A stretch of DNA of 64,000 bases, from positions 124,001 to 188,000 of the forward strand of contig JALHMI010000009.1 of assembly GCA_022844125.1 (NCBI GenBank), written 5' to 3'. Within the stretch, counting starts at the first letter, position 1, and every line of letters starts with the position of its first letter. Positions 45,554 through 54,495 of the stretch are shown piece after piece. The notes beneath the pieces are model-generated. The model was given only the letters and a program-made list of their open reading frames with translations, did not search any database and was not told the origin of the DNA. The DNA comes from Pirellulales bacterium (GTDB taxonomy: Bacteria; Planctomycetota; Planctomycetia; Pirellulales; PALSA-1355). The translations under genes were made by a program, and so were the position numbers.

Positions 45554-46429
45554 ATGCTGTCTGGTCGCCCCGTCGCGATAGTGCTTGGAGCTGGGCTCTT
45601 TGTCGGTACGCTTGAAAGCGGGGCGCGCGCGATCGCGGAAACCCCGCAAAGCACGACGTCTCGGGTATCCACCTACCGCCCTGAAGTGGCCAACGCGAAG
45701 CAGCCATTGACGGCGGTTATCGAGTACGCCCGACGCGAACAGCAATACATGAACCGTATGGTGCGCGACTTTACCTGTCGCCTGGTGAAGCGCGAACGGA
45801 TCAACGGCGTCCTGCAAGAGATGCACTTTATCGATATGGAAGTGCGCGAGGCACAGTCCGATGGCGGTCAGCTCGTCCGCCCGCTCTCGATCTACTTGCA
45901 TTTTCTGGGACCCAAGAATGTGCTTGATCGCCGGGTGATCTTCGTCGAAGGTGCGAATCAGGGCAAAATCCTGGTGCGCAACGGCGGCAAACACTTCGAC
46001 TATGTCATCGCCGACGTCGATCCCAACAGCGAGGCCGCGCGTGAAGAAACTCTGGTGCCTGTGACCGGCATCGGTTTCAATCGCCTGCTGGCACACATGA
46101 TCGACGTTCTCGAAAAGCATCGCCAGATCGATGTCACAGGGGAGAACACGACCGCCGAACGGATTCGCGGTGCGAAAATCAATGGCCGTGAGTGCACGGT
46201 AATCCGCATCACGCACCCCCAGCCCATGCAGGGGCTCGAATTCCATCAGGCCAACGTGTTTGTCGACGACGAGCTTCACGCGCCGGTCCGCGTCGACTAC
46301 TCCGATTGGCCCAAGATCGAAGGTCGGCCGGCGCCGCTGATCGCGGAGTACACGTACACGAATCTCAAACTGAACGTCGATCTGCCGGATTCGACGTTCT
46401 CGACCGCACGCCTCCGCGGTGGCGAGTGA
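45554..46429 (+). CDS. Secreted DUF1571 domain protein
   Basis: I prefer ATG 45554 (MLSGRPVAIVLGAGLF) because AAAGGA lies 9 bases upstream; ATG 45545 directly touches that sequence. The 291-residue product has a signal peptide (about 1-30). MVRDFTCRLVKRERINGVL near 80, SIYLHFLGPKNVLDRRVIFV near 120, GGKHFDYVIADVDPNSEAAR and LIAEYTYTNLKLNVDLPDST at the end match DUF1571, a planctomycete-rich family. Its fold recalls outer-membrane-lipoprotein-sorting (LolA-like) proteins, so a lipid-carrying role is a reasonable guess. No catalytic motif is visible. Confidence 0.85.
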   Translation: MLSGRPVAIVLGAGLFVGTLESGARAIAETPQSTTSRVSTYRPEVANAKQPLTAVIEYARREQQYMNRMVRDFTCRLVKRERINGVLQEMHFIDMEVREAQSDGGQLVRPLSIYLHFLGPKNVLDRRVIFVEGANQGKILVRNGGKHFDYVIADVDPNSEAAREETLVPVTGIGFNRLLAHMIDVLEKHRQIDVTGENTTAERIRGAKINGRECTVIRITHPQPMQGLEFHQANVFVDDELHAPVRVDYSDWPKIEGRPAPLIAEYTYTNLKLNVDLPDSTFSTARLRGGE

Positions 46430-46448
46430 TGCACACTCGCGAGAGTCG

Positions 46449-47621
46449 CTAGTTCGACTCGTCGGCTTGCGAAACCGGATGCGTTGCGGCTTCGGTCGGG
46501 ACAGATTCGGATGATGTCGCACTTCGTTGTTGCTTCGCAACCTGTCCAAATCGCGGATCGAAGCTATCATCGATCTGCCGCACAAACGCGAAGTCTCGTC
46601 GATAGTCGATCGGCTGAAAACGCATGGGGGTACCTGTGCCCGCCAGCGCGCCACCTGGGTTTTCAAACCGCAGCGCAGTGTCTCGAATCTGTTGGGCAAG
46701 GTCGGGCTGCAGGTTGTGCACGAACCCCAGTGCGAGTCTGGGGATGATTTGCGACTCGTAGATGATTTGCAGATCAGCGGCTGCAACTTCGCCATCCTCA
46801 ATCATCTTCTGCAGTCGGTCAGCCGACAGGCTGCCGACCTCGTACTCACCTTCGATCAGGCCCAGGATCGAACGCTTCTGCCCAAACGAGAAGGCGACTT
46901 TGTAGTCCAACGAGGGGCGCAGGCCCGCCTCACGCGCCAGAATCGCGACAGCCGCCCGGTAGCCCGTGATCGAATCGGGGCGCGTGCAGACCAGTGTCTT
47001 GCCGGCTAAATCCCGCAGCGACTTGACGCCCGACTTCGGCCGCGTGGCCAGCAGCAAATGGTTACCGCTGGCAGATTCTCCCGTGCCAAGCACGGCGAAC
47101 GGCAAATACCCAGCGTTGTTGACCAGGTAAGGGACATCGGCTGCGTGCAGGGCGATGACTTGTATTCGCCCCGCTCGCACGTCCGCAATCTCTTCGGCGC
47201 TGTTTAGAAACGGCTGAATCGTCACCTCTTTGCCAGTCACTTCCCAGAGCTGTTCTTGAAAGGCGGGCCAATTCACACGCTCGCCTTCGTCGTCTCCCTC
47301 GTAGTACGCCACGATCAGGCTATCCGGGTTCAGTTGGTCAGCGGCCTGAACCGGATGATCCGCGAGCAAATCTCCGTTGTCATCGCGATACTCGCTGGCG
47401 AGCGGTTTCGAGACGGGCTCGATCAGGCCATGCCGCGCCACAAGCTGCGCGTCGCTGGCTCTCAAAGACGCGCGGTCGTGCATCACCGAGTAGCCGCTAT
47501 AGACGACCAGGACAGCCACCAGGGCCAAGATGCAGTAGATCATTCCCCGGGCAGCACGCGGCGTGTTTCCGTTCCCGGGCTGCTCTGACGTCGCCGGACC
47601 GTTGGCTCCCTGTTTGTGCAT
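46449..47621 (-). CDS. Membrane-anchored PhnD/phosphonate-type substrate-binding protein
   Basis: Start ATG 47621 has GAAAGG 9 bases upstream; an in-frame ATG at 47666 lacks this. Residues 25-47 (GMIYCILALVAVLVVYSGYS) are a membrane anchor rather than a cleavable signal. The periplasmic part (about 75-360) matches PhnD/periplasmic phosphate-phosphonate-like binding proteins: VQAADQLNPDSLIVAYYEGD, VIALHAADVPYLVNNAGYLP, LAGKTLVCTRPDSITGYRAA and AFSFGQKRSILGLIEGEYEV. The tail is disordered. No permease or ATPase gene is nearby, so a sensing or receptor role is likelier than ABC uptake. The gene is divergent from a diguanylate cyclase. Confidence 0.8.
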   Translation of the reverse strand: MHKQGANGPATSEQPGNGNTPRAARGMIYCILALVAVLVVYSGYSVMHDRASLRASDAQLVARHGLIEPVSKPLASEYRDDNGDLLADHPVQAADQLNPDSLIVAYYEGDDEGERVNWPAFQEQLWEVTGKEVTIQPFLNSAEEIADVRAGRIQVIALHAADVPYLVNNAGYLPFAVLGTGESASGNHLLLATRPKSGVKSLRDLAGKTLVCTRPDSITGYRAAVAILAREAGLRPSLDYKVAFSFGQKRSILGLIEGEYEVGSLSADRLQKMIEDGEVAAADLQIIYESQIIPRLALGFVHNLQPDLAQQIRDTALRFENPGGALAGTGTPMRFQPIDYRRDFAFVRQIDDSFDPRFGQVAKQQRSATSSESVPTEAATHPVSQADESN

Positions 47622-47976
47622 AACGACCAACCTTTCGCCGCGAGATCCCTGCACGGAAAACCGCATGTGAGTTGACTCAGGAATGGTTTTCTACAAATTA
47701 CCGACTATAGGACACGATTGTTCGGGCTTGATGAGCAAATGATGAATCCGCGGATCCTCTGCAATCGGGGAGTCCTTCGCTCATTCGAAATCGCGATCGA
47801 GGCAGGAAAACGGCGACTGTCCGCCGCGCCTCCGAGGCGCCCGTCGGTGGGGTGGTATCGATTTTCTCGGTTGCGCCGCTTCTGCAAAGATCACACCCGG
47901 CCCTCCCTAACGTTGTGCTAGTGTTTGGTGGGGCAGCCTGGAGTTCTCTTTTCCTCCCCGCTGGCGCTCGACTAAC
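47622..47976. other. Divergent region between PhnD-like and diguanylate cyclase genes
   Basis: About 355 bases with promoters for both neighbours expected. TTGACT at about 47672 followed by TATAGG at about 47706 is spaced too widely (28 bases) for sigma70. No RNA gene or ORF was recognised. Confidence 0.4.
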
Positions 47977-49134
47977 GTGACCCCGTCTTTGTCGTCAATT
48001 TACCGCGCACTGGAACGCGGCCTGACCCTTCACCAGCCGCAAGATCCTGATTCGATTGCCCAGGCCTCGCGTGTGTTGGCGTTCGGACTGGCGATGCTCT
48101 TCTGGGTTCCGGTTTTCGCGGTTATCTACACGCTGCTCGGCGCGCCGATCTGCACGAATATCCTCCTCTCGGGGGCGGCGCTGTTGATGGGCATTTTCAT
48201 GTTCCTGCGACGCGGTGCTTCGGCGGAACTGTGCGGCAACCTGTTGACCGGCGCCGCCTGGTACGTATACACCGCGCTTGCCGTATTGACTGGGGGGCTG
48301 TGGGCGCCGGCCGTCTTCTGGTTTTCGACCCTGCCGGTGTTGTCGGTATTGCTTTCCGGTCCGAGGTCGGGCGTCTTCTGGACGATCTGGAGCGCGATCA
48401 CCGTGGCGTCGTTCGCGGCGATCGAATGGCTGGGCTGGTCGTTGCCGATCGAAGTCGGGCCGCAAGGCATCTTCGTGATCCAGACGAGCGGCATGGCTGG
48501 GCTTTTGATGTGCATTTATCTGCTCGTCAGCGTCCTGAAGAAAATGGAGTTCAACGCCCGCCGCGAGCTGCGCGACGCCAACACCAAGCTCGAACGCCAG
48601 GCGGCCACTGATGGCCTGACCGGCATTCCCAATCGCCACTGCTTCGACGGCGTGCTCGCCCGCGAATGGTCGCGTCATGAACGTTCCGAACTGCCGCTGT
48701 CGGTGGCCATGATTGACGCTGACTTCTTCAAAGCGTTCAACGACGAATACGGCCATCTGGCCGGCGACGAGTGCCTGCGCGCTGTCGCCCGGGCTATTCG
48801 CGCCAGCGTGCGACGACCATCAGATTTCTGTGCCCGCTTTGGCGGCGAGGAATTCGCCGTCGTGCTTCCCAACACAGATGCCGAGGGCGCGATTCGCGTC
48901 GCGGAAACGATCTGTATGCACGTCCGCAATGCGGCGATTCCGCATCCGCGTTCGGGCGTCAGCCGCTTCGTGACCGTCAGCATTGGACTGGCCACGATCG
49001 TGCCTTCTTCCGACCGGACGCGCCAGGAGTTCCTGCACGACGTGGACATGGCTCTCTATCGGGCCAAGGAATCCGGCCGCAATCAGATCGTTCAGCTCGC
49101 GGGCAATTCCATTCAAGCTCTCAACGAACTTTAG
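47977..49134 (+). CDS. Membrane-bound diguanylate cyclase (GGDEF)
   Basis: GTG start at 47977; no good ribosome site is seen. Residues 30-190 contain about six membrane helices (AFGLAMLFWVPVFAVIYTLL; ILLSGAALLMGIFMFL; two in the NLLTGAAWYVYTALAVLTGG and FWTIWSAITVASFAAI regions; and so on), a MASE-like sensor. A short coiled-coil linker (EFNARRELRDANTKLERQAA) joins it to the GGDEF domain (about 205-370): TDGLTGIPNRHCFD, IDADFFKAFNDEYGHLAGDE, and FGGEEFAVVLP, with catalytic GGEEF. An RPSD I-site precedes it by five residues, so product inhibition is expected. It makes cyclic di-GMP. The membrane domain may sense a signal shared with the divergent binding protein. Confidence 0.92.
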   Translation: MTPSLSSIYRALERGLTLHQPQDPDSIAQASRVLAFGLAMLFWVPVFAVIYTLLGAPICTNILLSGAALLMGIFMFLRRGASAELCGNLLTGAAWYVYTALAVLTGGLWAPAVFWFSTLPVLSVLLSGPRSGVFWTIWSAITVASFAAIEWLGWSLPIEVGPQGIFVIQTSGMAGLLMCIYLLVSVLKKMEFNARRELRDANTKLERQAATDGLTGIPNRHCFDGVLAREWSRHERSELPLSVAMIDADFFKAFNDEYGHLAGDECLRAVARAIRASVRRPSDFCARFGGEEFAVVLPNTDAEGAIRVAETICMHVRNAAIPHPRSGVSRFVTVSIGLATIVPSSDRTRQEFLHDVDMALYRAKESGRNQIVQLAGNSIQALNEL

Positions 49135-49170
49135 ACGACCAGTAGCCAGTCAAGTGGGCGACGATCACTG

Positions 49171-50115
49171 CTAGTGCATCTCGGCATCGCAAGTGCCGAT
49201 GCCGGGGCGGTAGAAATTGAATTGCACGTCTGGGTGATCGGCCAGCAGCGACATCGGAACCGCCGAGTCGGGCAGCCGCTTGGAAATCATCAGGCTCGTC
49301 AACCGCAATCCGAACGGATTGTCGTGATGGCCGGCATGCCAGATGGAAACCTTCTCGGCCTTCCAGGTTTCGCGCGGTCCGACCGTGATTGCTTGCGTGG
49401 GAACGCCCGTCACCACCCCGCCGCCGCTGGTGCGAGCATTCTGAATGATGGTCATCGGATGCAGGTCAACCAATCGCGTACCGAGCTTGCGGTACTCCTC
49501 CGGCGAGGGCGGTGCGTCTTGGTACTTGCCGGTGCGGCGAACAGGGTCGTTGAACGCCCAGTGCTTGACTTCGCCCTGGCCGCCTTGCATGACGACGCAG
49601 CGAATCTGGTCGTAGCTTTCCGAGTAGGCCGCTGACGAGAGGCTAGGAAAGTGCAGGTTCGCGTCCGGCATCCGCAGCTCGGATCGAATGCGATTGAAGC
49701 ACAAATCTTTATCGGCCTTCGCGAAGCTGAGCGGAAAGTCTTCGCTGGCCTCGCGGCCATCGATGGCCCATTCGTCCATGCCCCAGAAGTGCGCGTGCCG
49801 CAGGTCGAGTTCCAATTCATTGACCAACCGGGCCACGAGCGGCAACTGCTCGGTCGGGCCGATCGGACCGCAAATGCCGGCCGGGCGGTCGGGAGTCGCT
49901 TGCCGCCAGGCCGTGATGTACTCCAGGGCTTCAGCCAGGTAAAAGTCTTCGAGCGTGTCGTAGAACTTCACCCGGAAGCCTTCGCGTGACAGCCCCAGCA
50001 GGTCATCGGCGGAGAGCCGGGCGGCGTCGTCCAACAGCTCGGTATCGAGAGTTGTATAGTCCCACCAGTCGGGCGCAACTTTACTGAGCGGTCGCAAGGC
50101 AAGGTCCTCGATCAA
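49171..50115 (-). CDS. NagB-like glucosamine-6-phosphate deaminase family protein
   Basis: The 314-residue protein resembles the NagB/RpiA/CoA-transferase-like sugar isomerase fold: [20 protein letters not shown] and [20 protein letters not shown] near 80-100 take the place of the phosphate-binding Ser/Gly loop, and [20 protein letters not shown] near 110 corresponds to the NLDEY motif. [14 protein letters not shown] segment resembles the conserved GITVGIGT-type turn. It is longer than typical NagB (about 266 residues) and the phosphate-loop residues differ. Deamination/isomerisation of an amino-sugar phosphate is plausible, as amino sugars are expected in the context. A related 6-phosphogluconolactonase-type activity is an alternative. 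Confidence 0.72.
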   Translation of the reverse strand: MIEDLALRPLSKVAPDWWDYTTLDTELLDDAARLSADDLLGLSREGFRVKFYDTLEDFYLAEALEYITAWRQATPDRPAGICGPIGPTEQLPLVARLVNELELDLRHAHFWGMDEWAIDGREASEDFPLSFAKADKDLCFNRIRSELRMPDANLHFPSLSSAAYSESYDQIRCVVMQGGQGEVKHWAFNDPVRRTGKYQDAPPSPEEYRKLGTRLVDLHPMTIIQNARTSGGGVVTGVPTQAITVGPRETWKAEKVSIWHAGHHDNPFGLRLTSLMISKRLPDSAVPMSLLADHPDVQFNFYRPGIGTCDAEMH

Positions 50116-50292
50116 GCTGACATTCGTAACGCAAGTGACTTGATCGACAAACTACACAATTAAGGATTCGAACGCCACCTGCGCGCGAAAGGATGGCAGA
50201 ACCCCTCTTGATTGGCTATGACTATGGAGGCGCTCTTGCGCCAGATGGAAAAGGCCAGCGCACGAAACCAGCCTCTACAGGAGAAATTCAAT

Positions 50293-51498
50293 ATGAACGC
50301 GCGGCGGATTTCACTCGGGCTACTGATTGCTGTCGGTATCGTGCTCGTGACCGGCAATCTCTGGTCAGAAGAGCCTGCCGCGCCGGCGGCCAAGCTCAAG
50401 GGCAAACTCGATCCCGCAGTTCAGCAACTGATTGCCGAAAAGCTCGCGGAGAAGAATGGCGAACCGGCGCCGGACGCGAAAGCGGACGAAGCCGCCGACG
50501 AGGAAGCCAAACTCGACCCCTTCAAAGTGCCGGAAACCGACAGCGTTCCCGAATTGCTGACTTTCCTGGACGCGATGATCAACTATCGGCCAAAGAACCG
50601 CGAGGAGCTGCTGCGGTCGCGTGTTCGCTTGACGGGCGCGCTTAAGGAGTCTGCCGAGAAGATCGTCGCCAAGGCCACGGACGAGGAAAAGAAACTGCCC
50701 GGCTACAAGGACGCCGAGGCGGTCGTGCTGAATTTTCGCGCACAGGATCGCGAGCTGACCGACGAGCAAGAGGCCAGGTTGCTCGATGAACTCAAGGCTT
50801 ATCTGACCACCTACCCTGAGCCGTCGACCTATGCGATTCGCGCCGTGCAAATGCTGGCTTCAAAGCACGAGTATGGCGGTGACCCGGAGCGGGCCGCGGT
50901 GATTTACCGCGAGATCGGACCCATCCTGGCCAAGAGTACGGACGAAAAACTCGCCCGCAATGGCATCATGATGGAAGGCGCCGCTCGCCGGATGACGCTC
51001 ATCGGTCAGCCGATCGAAGTAACCGGCACCGAGATGGACGGCAAGAAGTTCGACATCAAGGACCTTCGCGGCAAGGTGGTGCTCGTCGACTTTTGGGCTA
51101 CCTGGTGCGGTCCCTGCCTGGCCGAGTTGCCCAACGTGAAGAAGAACTATGAGCTGTATCACGATAAGGGTTTTGAGGTCGTGGGAGTCAGCCTCGATCG
51201 CGACCGCGAAGCGCTCGAGAAGTTCCTGGTCGACGAGCAGACCCCTTGGATCACACTCCACGACGGCGACTGGAAGGACAACAGCGTTGCCACTTATTAT
51301 GGCGTGATGGGCATTCCGACGGTCATCCTGGTCGACAAAGAGGGCAAGGTCGTGAGCACCCGGGCGCGTGGCGAAGAGCTGGTGCGGCTGCTAGCCGAGC
51401 AGTTGGGACCGCCGCCGGAGCAACCCGCCGAACCGGCTGAAGGCGAGAAGCCGGCCGATGGCGAGGATAAACCCGCTGAAGCGGCAGCGACCGAGTAG
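50293..51498 (+). CDS. Secreted TlpA-like thioredoxin-fold protein
   Basis: Start ATG 50293 follows GGAG at good spacing. The 401-residue product has a signal peptide (1-26), a Lys/Glu/Ala-rich stretch (30-75), a helical N-terminal domain (75-235), and a thioredoxin domain (240-375) with VLVDFWATWCGPCLAELPNV (Cys272 and Cys275), VVGVSLDRDREALEKF and GVMGIPTVILVDKEGKVVST (cis-Pro). The last 30 residues are a Pro/Glu/Ala tail. Exported TlpA-type proteins reduce disulfides in the periplasm, for cytochrome c maturation among others. The helical domain may be a partner-binding module. A strong terminator follows at 51534. Confidence 0.88.
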   Translation: MNARRISLGLLIAVGIVLVTGNLWSEEPAAPAAKLKGKLDPAVQQLIAEKLAEKNGEPAPDAKADEAADEEAKLDPFKVPETDSVPELLTFLDAMINYRPKNREELLRSRVRLTGALKESAEKIVAKATDEEKKLPGYKDAEAVVLNFRAQDRELTDEQEARLLDELKAYLTTYPEPSTYAIRAVQMLASKHEYGGDPERAAVIYREIGPILAKSTDEKLARNGIMMEGAARRMTLIGQPIEVTGTEMDGKKFDIKDLRGKVVLVDFWATWCGPCLAELPNVKKNYELYHDKGFEVVGVSLDRDREALEKFLVDEQTPWITLHDGDWKDNSVATYYGVMGIPTVILVDKEGKVVSTRARGEELVRLLAEQLGPPPEQPAEPAEGEKPADGEDKPAEAAATE

Positions 51499-51533
51499 CG
51501 GCCAGTTCGTCATCGCTTGTCTGTTCTCCCAAG

Positions 51534-51564
51534 CGGCTGGGCGCGACCATCGCCCAGCCGTTTT
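51534..51564 (+). terminator. Intrinsic terminator after the TlpA-like gene
   Basis: CGGCTGGGCG (51534-51543) pairs perfectly with CGCCCAGCCG (51551-51560) across a 7-base loop and is followed by TTTTGCTTG. It separates the TlpA-like gene from the aldehyde dehydrogenase. Confidence 0.75.
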
Positions 51565-51699
51565 GCTTGCTTGTCGGAAACGTTTGGCAAGCGCTACAAT
51601 GCTCAATGCCCGGCCGGTGCTCGCGGCGAAACAGCCTGAGTTGCCGGAATTTCGCTTCCACCTCACAAGGCACACCAAAAGTCCCAGGAGGATTTTCTT

Positions 51700-53172
51700 A
51701 TGGCGACCCTGACCAAAACGGCCCGCGGGCCCGAAATCAAGCAGACGCAATGCTTCATTGGCGGCCAGTGGATTCCCTCGGCCAGCGGCAAGACGTTCGA
51801 GACGATCAACCCCGCGACCGAAGAAGTCATCACCACCGTCGCCGAAGGTGACGCGGCCGACATCGATCTGGCCGTGAAGGCCGCTCGCGAAGCTTTCGAA
51901 AACGGCCCCTGGCGATCGATGGATGCCCGCGATCGCGGCCGGCTGATGCACCGCCTGGCCGACCTGATCGAAGAGGATATCGACCAGCTCGCGATGCTCG
52001 AATCGCTCGACAACGGCAAGCCCATTCGCGAAGCTCGCCATGGCGACCTGCCGCTGGTAATCGACTGCCTGCGCTACTACGCCGGCTACGCCGACAAAAT
52101 TCACGGTCAGACGATTCCGATTCGCGGTAACTACTTCTGCTACACCAAGCGCGAGCCGGTGGGCGTGGTTGGCCAGATTATCCCCTGGAACTTCCCGATG
52201 CTGATGACGGCCTGGAAATGGGGACCGGCGTTGGCTGCTGGCTGCACGATCGTGATGAAGCCGGCCGAGCAGACGCCGCTCACCTGTTTGCGGATGGCGC
52301 GCCTCGCGCAGAAGGCCGGCATTCCGGATGGCGTCATCAACGTCGTGCCGGGCTACGGTCCCACGGCCGGCGCCGCGATCGTCAAGCATCCGGGCGTGGA
52401 CAAGGTTGCCTTCACCGGCGAGCATCGCACGGCCCAGATCATCATGAAAGACGCCAGCCAGACCCTGAAGCGATTGACCTTCGAGCTGGGCGGCAAGAGC
52501 CCCAACATTATCTTTGCCGACTCTGACCTCGATGCGGCCGCGGCTGGCACGCATACTGGTCTGTATCTGAATCAGGGACAGTGTTGTTGCGCGGGCAGCC
52601 GCGTGTTTGTCGAAGAGAAAGTTCACGACAAACTCGTTGACAAGCTGGCTTCGATGAACAAGAGCCGCAAGGTCGGCAACCCGCTCGATCCCGCAACCGA
52701 GCAGGGTGCGCAGGTCGACCAGGCGCAGTTCGATAAGATCATGCACTACGTTGACCTGGGCAAGAAGGAAGGCGCCAAGTGCGTCACCGGCGGCAAACGC
52801 GTCGGCGACAAGGGCTACTTCATCGAGCCGACGTTGTTCGAAGGCGTAACCGACGACATGTCGATCGCCAAGGACGAGATCTTCGGTCCAGTCCTTTCCG
52901 TCCTGAAGTTCAAAGACATCGACGAAGTGATCGAGCGCGGCAACAACACGTTCTATGGCCTGGCCGCCGCCGTCTGGACACGCGACATTGGCAAGGCTCA
53001 TCGCGTGGCCAACTCGCTCCGCGCCGGCACCGTGTGGGTCAATTGCTATGACGTCTTCGACACCGCCGCTCCGTTCGGCGGCTTCAAGATGTCGGGCCTT
53101 GGCCGCGAATTGGGAGAGAAGGGTCTGGAAGCCTACACCGAGAACAAGACCGTCACCGTCAGCCTGGCCTAG
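51700..53172 (+). CDS. NAD(P)-dependent aldehyde dehydrogenase
   Basis: A perfect AGGAGG lies 8 bases before the start. The 490-residue protein has the ALDH domain order: [17 protein letters not shown] near 162, KVAFTGEH near 235-242, [10 protein letters not shown] near 259 with catalytic base Glu262, QGQCCCAGS at 292-300 with nucleophile Cys296, and EEIFGPVLS-type [12 protein letters not shown] near 390. The nucleotide-binding motif reads FTGEHRTA where most families have FTGSTxxG, replacing Ser and the last Gly, which could change cofactor binding or preference. It oxidises an aldehyde to the acid. The substrate is unknown, and it is flanked by terminator-like hairpins. Confidence 0.92.
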   Translation: MATLTKTARGPEIKQTQCFIGGQWIPSASGKTFETINPATEEVITTVAEGDAADIDLAVKAAREAFENGPWRSMDARDRGRLMHRLADLIEEDIDQLAMLESLDNGKPIREARHGDLPLVIDCLRYYAGYADKIHGQTIPIRGNYFCYTKREPVGVVGQIIPWNFPMLMTAWKWGPALAAGCTIVMKPAEQTPLTCLRMARLAQKAGIPDGVINVVPGYGPTAGAAIVKHPGVDKVAFTGEHRTAQIIMKDASQTLKRLTFELGGKSPNIIFADSDLDAAAAGTHTGLYLNQGQCCCAGSRVFVEEKVHDKLVDKLASMNKSRKVGNPLDPATEQGAQVDQAQFDKIMHYVDLGKKEGAKCVTGGKRVGDKGYFIEPTLFEGVTDDMSIAKDEIFGPVLSVLKFKDIDEVIERGNNTFYGLAAAVWTRDIGKAHRVANSLRAGTVWVNCYDVFDTAAPFGGFKMSGLGRELGEKGLEAYTENKTVTVSLA

Positions 53173-53203
53173 CCCGGCCGACCGGATCACGTCCGGCAAA
53201 CGT

Positions 53204-53245
53204 CAGCCGCGCTGTCGAGTCCTGTGCGACTTGGCAGCGCGGCTG
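53204..53245 (+). terminator. Long hairpin after the aldehyde dehydrogenase gene
   Basis: CAGCCGCGCTG (53204-53214) pairs with CAGCGCGGCTG (53235-53245) and an inner AGTC/GACT pair extends the fold. No T-run follows, so it may be a rho-dependent or attenuating element. Confidence 0.45.
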
Positions 53246-53339
53246 CTCTGTTGAGCTGCTGGAATCGAGGTTTGACAGATTGCGCATCCGAGCCGTAAAA
53301 TGCCCCCTCTGAAAGGCACTGACGGCGCGGGTAACTTGA

Positions 53340-54401
53340 ATGGCCAAAGCGACTTACAAGGATGCAGGTGTAGACCTCGAGGTCTATCGCCAGTCCATGG
53401 CCCGGCTGCCTCGCCTGCTGCATCGCACCTACAGTCCCCGGGTGATCCCCAGCGATGGTGGCTTTGCGGGTCTCTATCAGCTCGACTTTGCCAGCGCGCT
53501 GTTCGCTCGACGGTATGAAGACCCCGTGTTGGTCTCCTGCACGGATGGGGTAGGGACCAAGCTGAAGGTGGCCCAACTCGTCGGCTCGCATCGCACCGTG
53601 GGGATCGACCTGGTGGCGATGAGCGTCAACGACGCTCTCTGCACCGGAGCCGAGCCGCTGTTCTTTCTCGACTACGTGGCCATGTCGCATGACGACTCCG
53701 AACTGCTAGAGCAGATTGTCGAGGGGATTTCGGATGGCTGCGTCGAGGCCGATTGCGCCCTGCTCGGCGGCGAGACGGCAATCATGCCCGATCTTTATGC
53801 TCGTGGCGACTATGATTTGGCGGGCTTTTGCGTCGCGGTTGCCGAGCGGAAGAAGCTGGTCGATGGCAAGTCGATCTCGCCGGGCGACGTGGCGATTGGC
53901 GTCGCCTCCAGCGGCCTGCACTCGAATGGATACAGCCTGGCGCGGAAGATTGCCTTCGACATCGCCGGGCACAAGCCGGGAGACTTTGTTGGAGAGCTGG
54001 GCGCCACCCTCGGAAAGGCGCTGCTCGAACCCACGCGAATTTACGTCCGCTGCGTCCGCCGCGTACTCAGCTACTACAAGGTCAAGAAGGTCGTCCATGG
54101 CATCGCCCACATTACGGGCGGCGGACTGTGCGAGAATCTGGAACGGATTGTGCCCGAGGGAGTGCGGATCGAGCTGGATCGCGGCAGTTGGACGGTTCCC
54201 CCGGTGTTTGGCTGGCTCCAACGTCACGGTGAAGTCGATGCCGACGAAATGGACCGCGTGTTCAACATGGGCATCGGGCTCGTCCTGGTTGTCAGCCAGC
54301 ATTTCGCCGACAGCATTCAGAGTCAACTCACCGATTGCGGCCTCGATAGCTGGATTCTGGGACGGGCCACGGCCGGCGCGCGCGGCGTCGTCTGGGCCTG
54401 A
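53340..54401 (+). CDS. purM: Phosphoribosylformylglycinamidine cyclo-ligase (AIR synthase)
   Basis: The 353-residue protein has the length of Pur[16 protein letters not shown] opens it. [20 protein letters not shown] near 65 is the ATP/FGAM loop, then [20 protein letters not shown] near 90, [15 protein letters not shown] near 140, [15 protein letters not shown] near 190 and [19 protein letters not shown] near 255. It closes the imidazole ring in step five of purine synthesis. No other pur gene is in the window. The housekeeping role makes this the best anchor that the segment is chromosomal. Confidence 0.96.
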   Translation: MAKATYKDAGVDLEVYRQSMARLPRLLHRTYSPRVIPSDGGFAGLYQLDFASALFARRYEDPVLVSCTDGVGTKLKVAQLVGSHRTVGIDLVAMSVNDALCTGAEPLFFLDYVAMSHDDSELLEQIVEGISDGCVEADCALLGGETAIMPDLYARGDYDLAGFCVAVAERKKLVDGKSISPGDVAIGVASSGLHSNGYSLARKIAFDIAGHKPGDFVGELGATLGKALLEPTRIYVRCVRRVLSYYKVKKVVHGIAHITGGGLCENLERIVPEGVRIELDRGSWTVPPVFGWLQRHGEVDADEMDRVFNMGIGLVLVVSQHFADSIQSQLTDCGLDSWILGRATAGARGVVWA

Positions 54402-54495
54402 CCTTGCCAACTGTCGCAGGGCGGACTCACCCGGCAACGACTAAAGTGTTTGCATCGCGCGGCCATCGTATCGCTGCTCTCCCTCGTGATTTGCC

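Noticed and set aside
45335-46801. 488-codon minus-strand ORF opposite the DUF1571 gene
   Set aside because: Overlaps a clear secreted-protein gene, and part of it lies antisense to a binding-protein gene in another frame.
51391-53199. 602-codon minus-strand ORF opposite the aldehyde dehydrogenase
   Set aside because: Shadow of a complete ALDH gene preceded by a perfect AGGAGG.
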